Assembly: GCA_903928895.1 (NCBI GenBank) | Contig: CAIYSR010000054.1 | Location: 1-35,553, forward strand | Direction: 5' to 3' | Length of the DNA stretch: 35,553 nucleotides | Origin: an uncultured Rhodospirillales bacterium | GTDB taxonomy: Bacteria > Pseudomonadota > Alphaproteobacteria > Acetobacterales > Acetobacteraceae | Shown here: positions 34,225 to 35,553 of the stretch, in pieces | Numbering within the stretch: position 1 is the stretch's first letter | How the letters are laid out: every line of letters starts with the position of its first letter | Position numbers and translations under genes: made by a program | The notes under the pieces: model-generated | What the model saw: only the letters and a program-made list of their open reading frames with translations | Database searches by the model: none | What the model was told of the DNA's origin: nothing

Positions 34225-35515
34225 TCTCGCCGTCATGGCGATGCCGACGGCGTCGCTGGTGCCGTATGCCGCCAATGCGCGGACGCATTCGGATGCCCAG
34301 GTGGCGCAGATCGCCGCCTCTATTGCCGAATTTGGTTTCGTGAACCCGGTGCTGGTGGACGCCGCAGGCGTGCTGGTTGCCGGCCATGGTCGCGTGCTGG
34401 CCGCCAAGCGGCTCGGACTGGCCTCCGTGCCGGCGATCCAGCTGGCGCATCTGTCTGAGGCGCAGGCCCGGGCGCTGCGGCTCGCGGACAACCAGATAGC
34501 GCTCAATTCCGGCTGGGATGAAGCATTGCTGGCCACCGAACTCGCGCGCATCCGCGACGACGGCGCCGTGGACCTCGATGTGCTCGGCTTCTCGCCACTC
34601 GAACTCGACCAGTTGCTCGCAGCAGCCGACGCCGGCGACGATGGTGACGCCGATGAGGTGCCGCCAGTGCCGGAGACTCCGGTCTCCAAGACAGGCGACC
34701 TGTGGCGCTGTGGCGACCATCGGGTGCTGTGCGGCGACGCCACCAACCTCGTCGACGTGCAGCGCGCACTCGGCGCCGATCGGTTGGCGGACATGGCCTT
34801 TCTAGACCCTCCCTATAATGTTGCGTATGAGGGAGGAACGGCGGCGAAGATGACCATCGCCAACGATGCCCTCGGTGGCGGCTTCATCGACTTCCTGCGG
34901 CCGGCCTTCACCAATCTGCTCGCGGTCACCAAAGGCGCCAGTTACGTCTGCATGTCCTCGTCGGAATGGCCGACGCTGCACCGCGCCTGGCAGGAGGCTG
35001 GCGGCAAATGGTCCAGCACCATCATCTGGGCCAAGAACACCTTTGCCCTCGGGCGCGCTGACTACCACCAGCAGTTCGAGGCGATGCTCTACGGCTGGAA
35101 GGCTGGCAGCCAGCACTACTGGTGCGGCGCCCGCGACCAGGGGAATGTCTGGCACTTCGACAAGCCGGCCCGAAACGACCTGCATCCCACGATGAAGCCG
35201 GTGGCGCTGGTCGAGCGTGCCATCCGCAACAGCAGCAAGCAGCGCGACACCGTGCTGGACTTGTTCGGCGGCTCTGGCACGACGATGATCGCGGCGGAGC
35301 GCACCGGGCGCCAGGCAGTTCTGCTGGAGATCGATCCTCGGTATGTCGACGTGATCGTGCGGCGGTGGCAGGAGACGAGCGGCGAAAAGGCCGTGCTGAT
35401 CGCCGACGGACAAACCTTTGACGACCTGACGACTTCCCGGCTCGCGGAGCAGTCTGGCAGTCTCTCGGAGTTCGCAGACTCAAGGGTCAGTGCTGTGCCT
35501 CAATCGCGAGCGTAG
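34214..35515 (+). CDS. ParB-domain–DNA methyltransferase fusion (DPPY type)
   Basis: The ATG at 34214 has GGAGG 6-7 nt upstream, inside the end of the previous gene. The 433-aa protein has the same layout as its neighbour: a ParB-like domain (VPYAANARTHSDAQVAQIAA, GHGRVLAAKR), a short acidic linker, then motif IV DPPYNVAYEGG from about residue 198 and motif I LDLFGGSGTT near 360. DPPY suggests N6-adenine methylation, unlike the TSPPY neighbour. The two are probably ancient duplicates that now modify different bases. The last 40 residues are Ser-rich and unassigned. Confidence 0.92.
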   Translation: MQHDLAVMAMPTASLVPYAANARTHSDAQVAQIAASIAEFGFVNPVLVDAAGVLVAGHGRVLAAKRLGLASVPAIQLAHLSEAQARALRLADNQIALNSGWDEALLATELARIRDDGAVDLDVLGFSPLELDQLLAAADAGDDGDADEVPPVPETPVSKTGDLWRCGDHRVLCGDATNLVDVQRALGADRLADMAFLDPPYNVAYEGGTAAKMTIANDALGGGFIDFLRPAFTNLLAVTKGASYVCMSSSEWPTLHRAWQEAGGKWSSTIIWAKNTFALGRADYHQQFEAMLYGWKAGSQHYWCGARDQGNVWHFDKPARNDLHPTMKPVALVERAIRNSSKQRDTVLDLFGGSGTTMIAAERTGRQAVLLEIDPRYVDVIVRRWQETSGEKAVLIADGQTFDDLTTSRLAEQSGSLSEFADSRVSAVPQSRA

Positions 35516-35553
35516 TTGTTCGAAATAGGCGTGGTCGGCCGGTGGTCCCGGCG

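Larger units (their letters stand above)
19212..35553. mobile_element. Prophage-like or integrative element (partial)
   Basis: A serine recombinase module, an XRE-S24 repressor with divergent operators, and a plus-strand early operon of replication, recombination and DNA-methylation genes form a coherent phage-type block. It runs off the right edge of the window, where terminase and structural genes would be expected if it is a prophage; none is visible here. The left boundary is uncertain: it may end after the recombinase module or may include the 206-aa gene and the DISARM operon as cargo. No duplicated attachment core was found by eye. Confidence 0.7.

Overview
The window reads as high-GC proteobacterial DNA, most likely alphaproteobacterial. 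The recombinase–DUF2924 pair, the DUF6511-like and DUF6456-like small phage proteins and the ParB–methyltransferase fusions are types I associate with alphaproteobacterial prophages. The taxon is an inference; there is no rRNA, tRNA or housekeeping gene to fix it. It divides into a minus-strand defence operon (about 0.4–18.1 kb) and a phage-like or integrative element (about 19.2–35.5 kb) whose genes face both ways from a repressor/operator region near 22.6 kb.

Left part: a tightly overlapping minus-strand operon is an enlarged DISARM anti-phage system. In transcription order it holds a possible 58-codon leader ORF, a C5-cytosine DNA methyltransferase, a Vsr-type mismatch endonuclease, drmD (SNF2 helicase), drmMI (large adenine-type methylase), a GHKL/Hsp90-MutL-type ATPase, an unassigned Rossmann/methyltransferase-like protein, drmA (helicase), drmB (DUF1998) and drmC (phospholipase D-like). 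The drmD-drmMI-drmA-drmB-drmC backbone is class 1 DISARM. The 5mC methyltransferase recalls class 2 DrmMII. Vsr and the GHKL/331-aa pair are not core DISARM genes. Nearly all junctions are ATGA/TGATG overlaps or gaps of 20 nt or less, so the ten proteins are probably one co-expressed system. The 331-aa protein and its ATPase partner are the best candidates for something undescribed.

Middle: an unrecognised 206-aa gene separates the defence operon from a minus-strand recombination module (74-aa ORF, DUF2924 protein, large serine recombinase, 137-aa HTH-like protein). This is followed by a LexA/CI-like XRE-S24 repressor. A short palindromic motif (core GTAGCGCTAC) occurs three times in the divergent region upstream of the repressor, once before the recombination module, and twice far downstream before the methyltransferase genes. 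It is probably the repressor's operator.

Right part: a plus-strand early-gene operon encodes an HTH protein, a PD-(D/E)XK resolvase-like nuclease, small unknown proteins, a Sak4-like ATPase, a DUF669 SSB-like protein, a Cas4-like Fe-S exonuclease, a DEAD/DEAH helicase, a basic coiled-coil protein, a DUF6511-like protein and a primase-polymerase/ATPase. After an AT-rich imperfect palindrome come two small phage proteins and two tandem ParB–DNA methyltransferase fusions (TSPPY type, then DPPY type). This is a phage replication/recombination and DNA-modification module; no structural genes lie in the window. The defence operon adjoins the recombinase, so it may be cargo of the element or a neighbouring host island. 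The element ends are not resolved.
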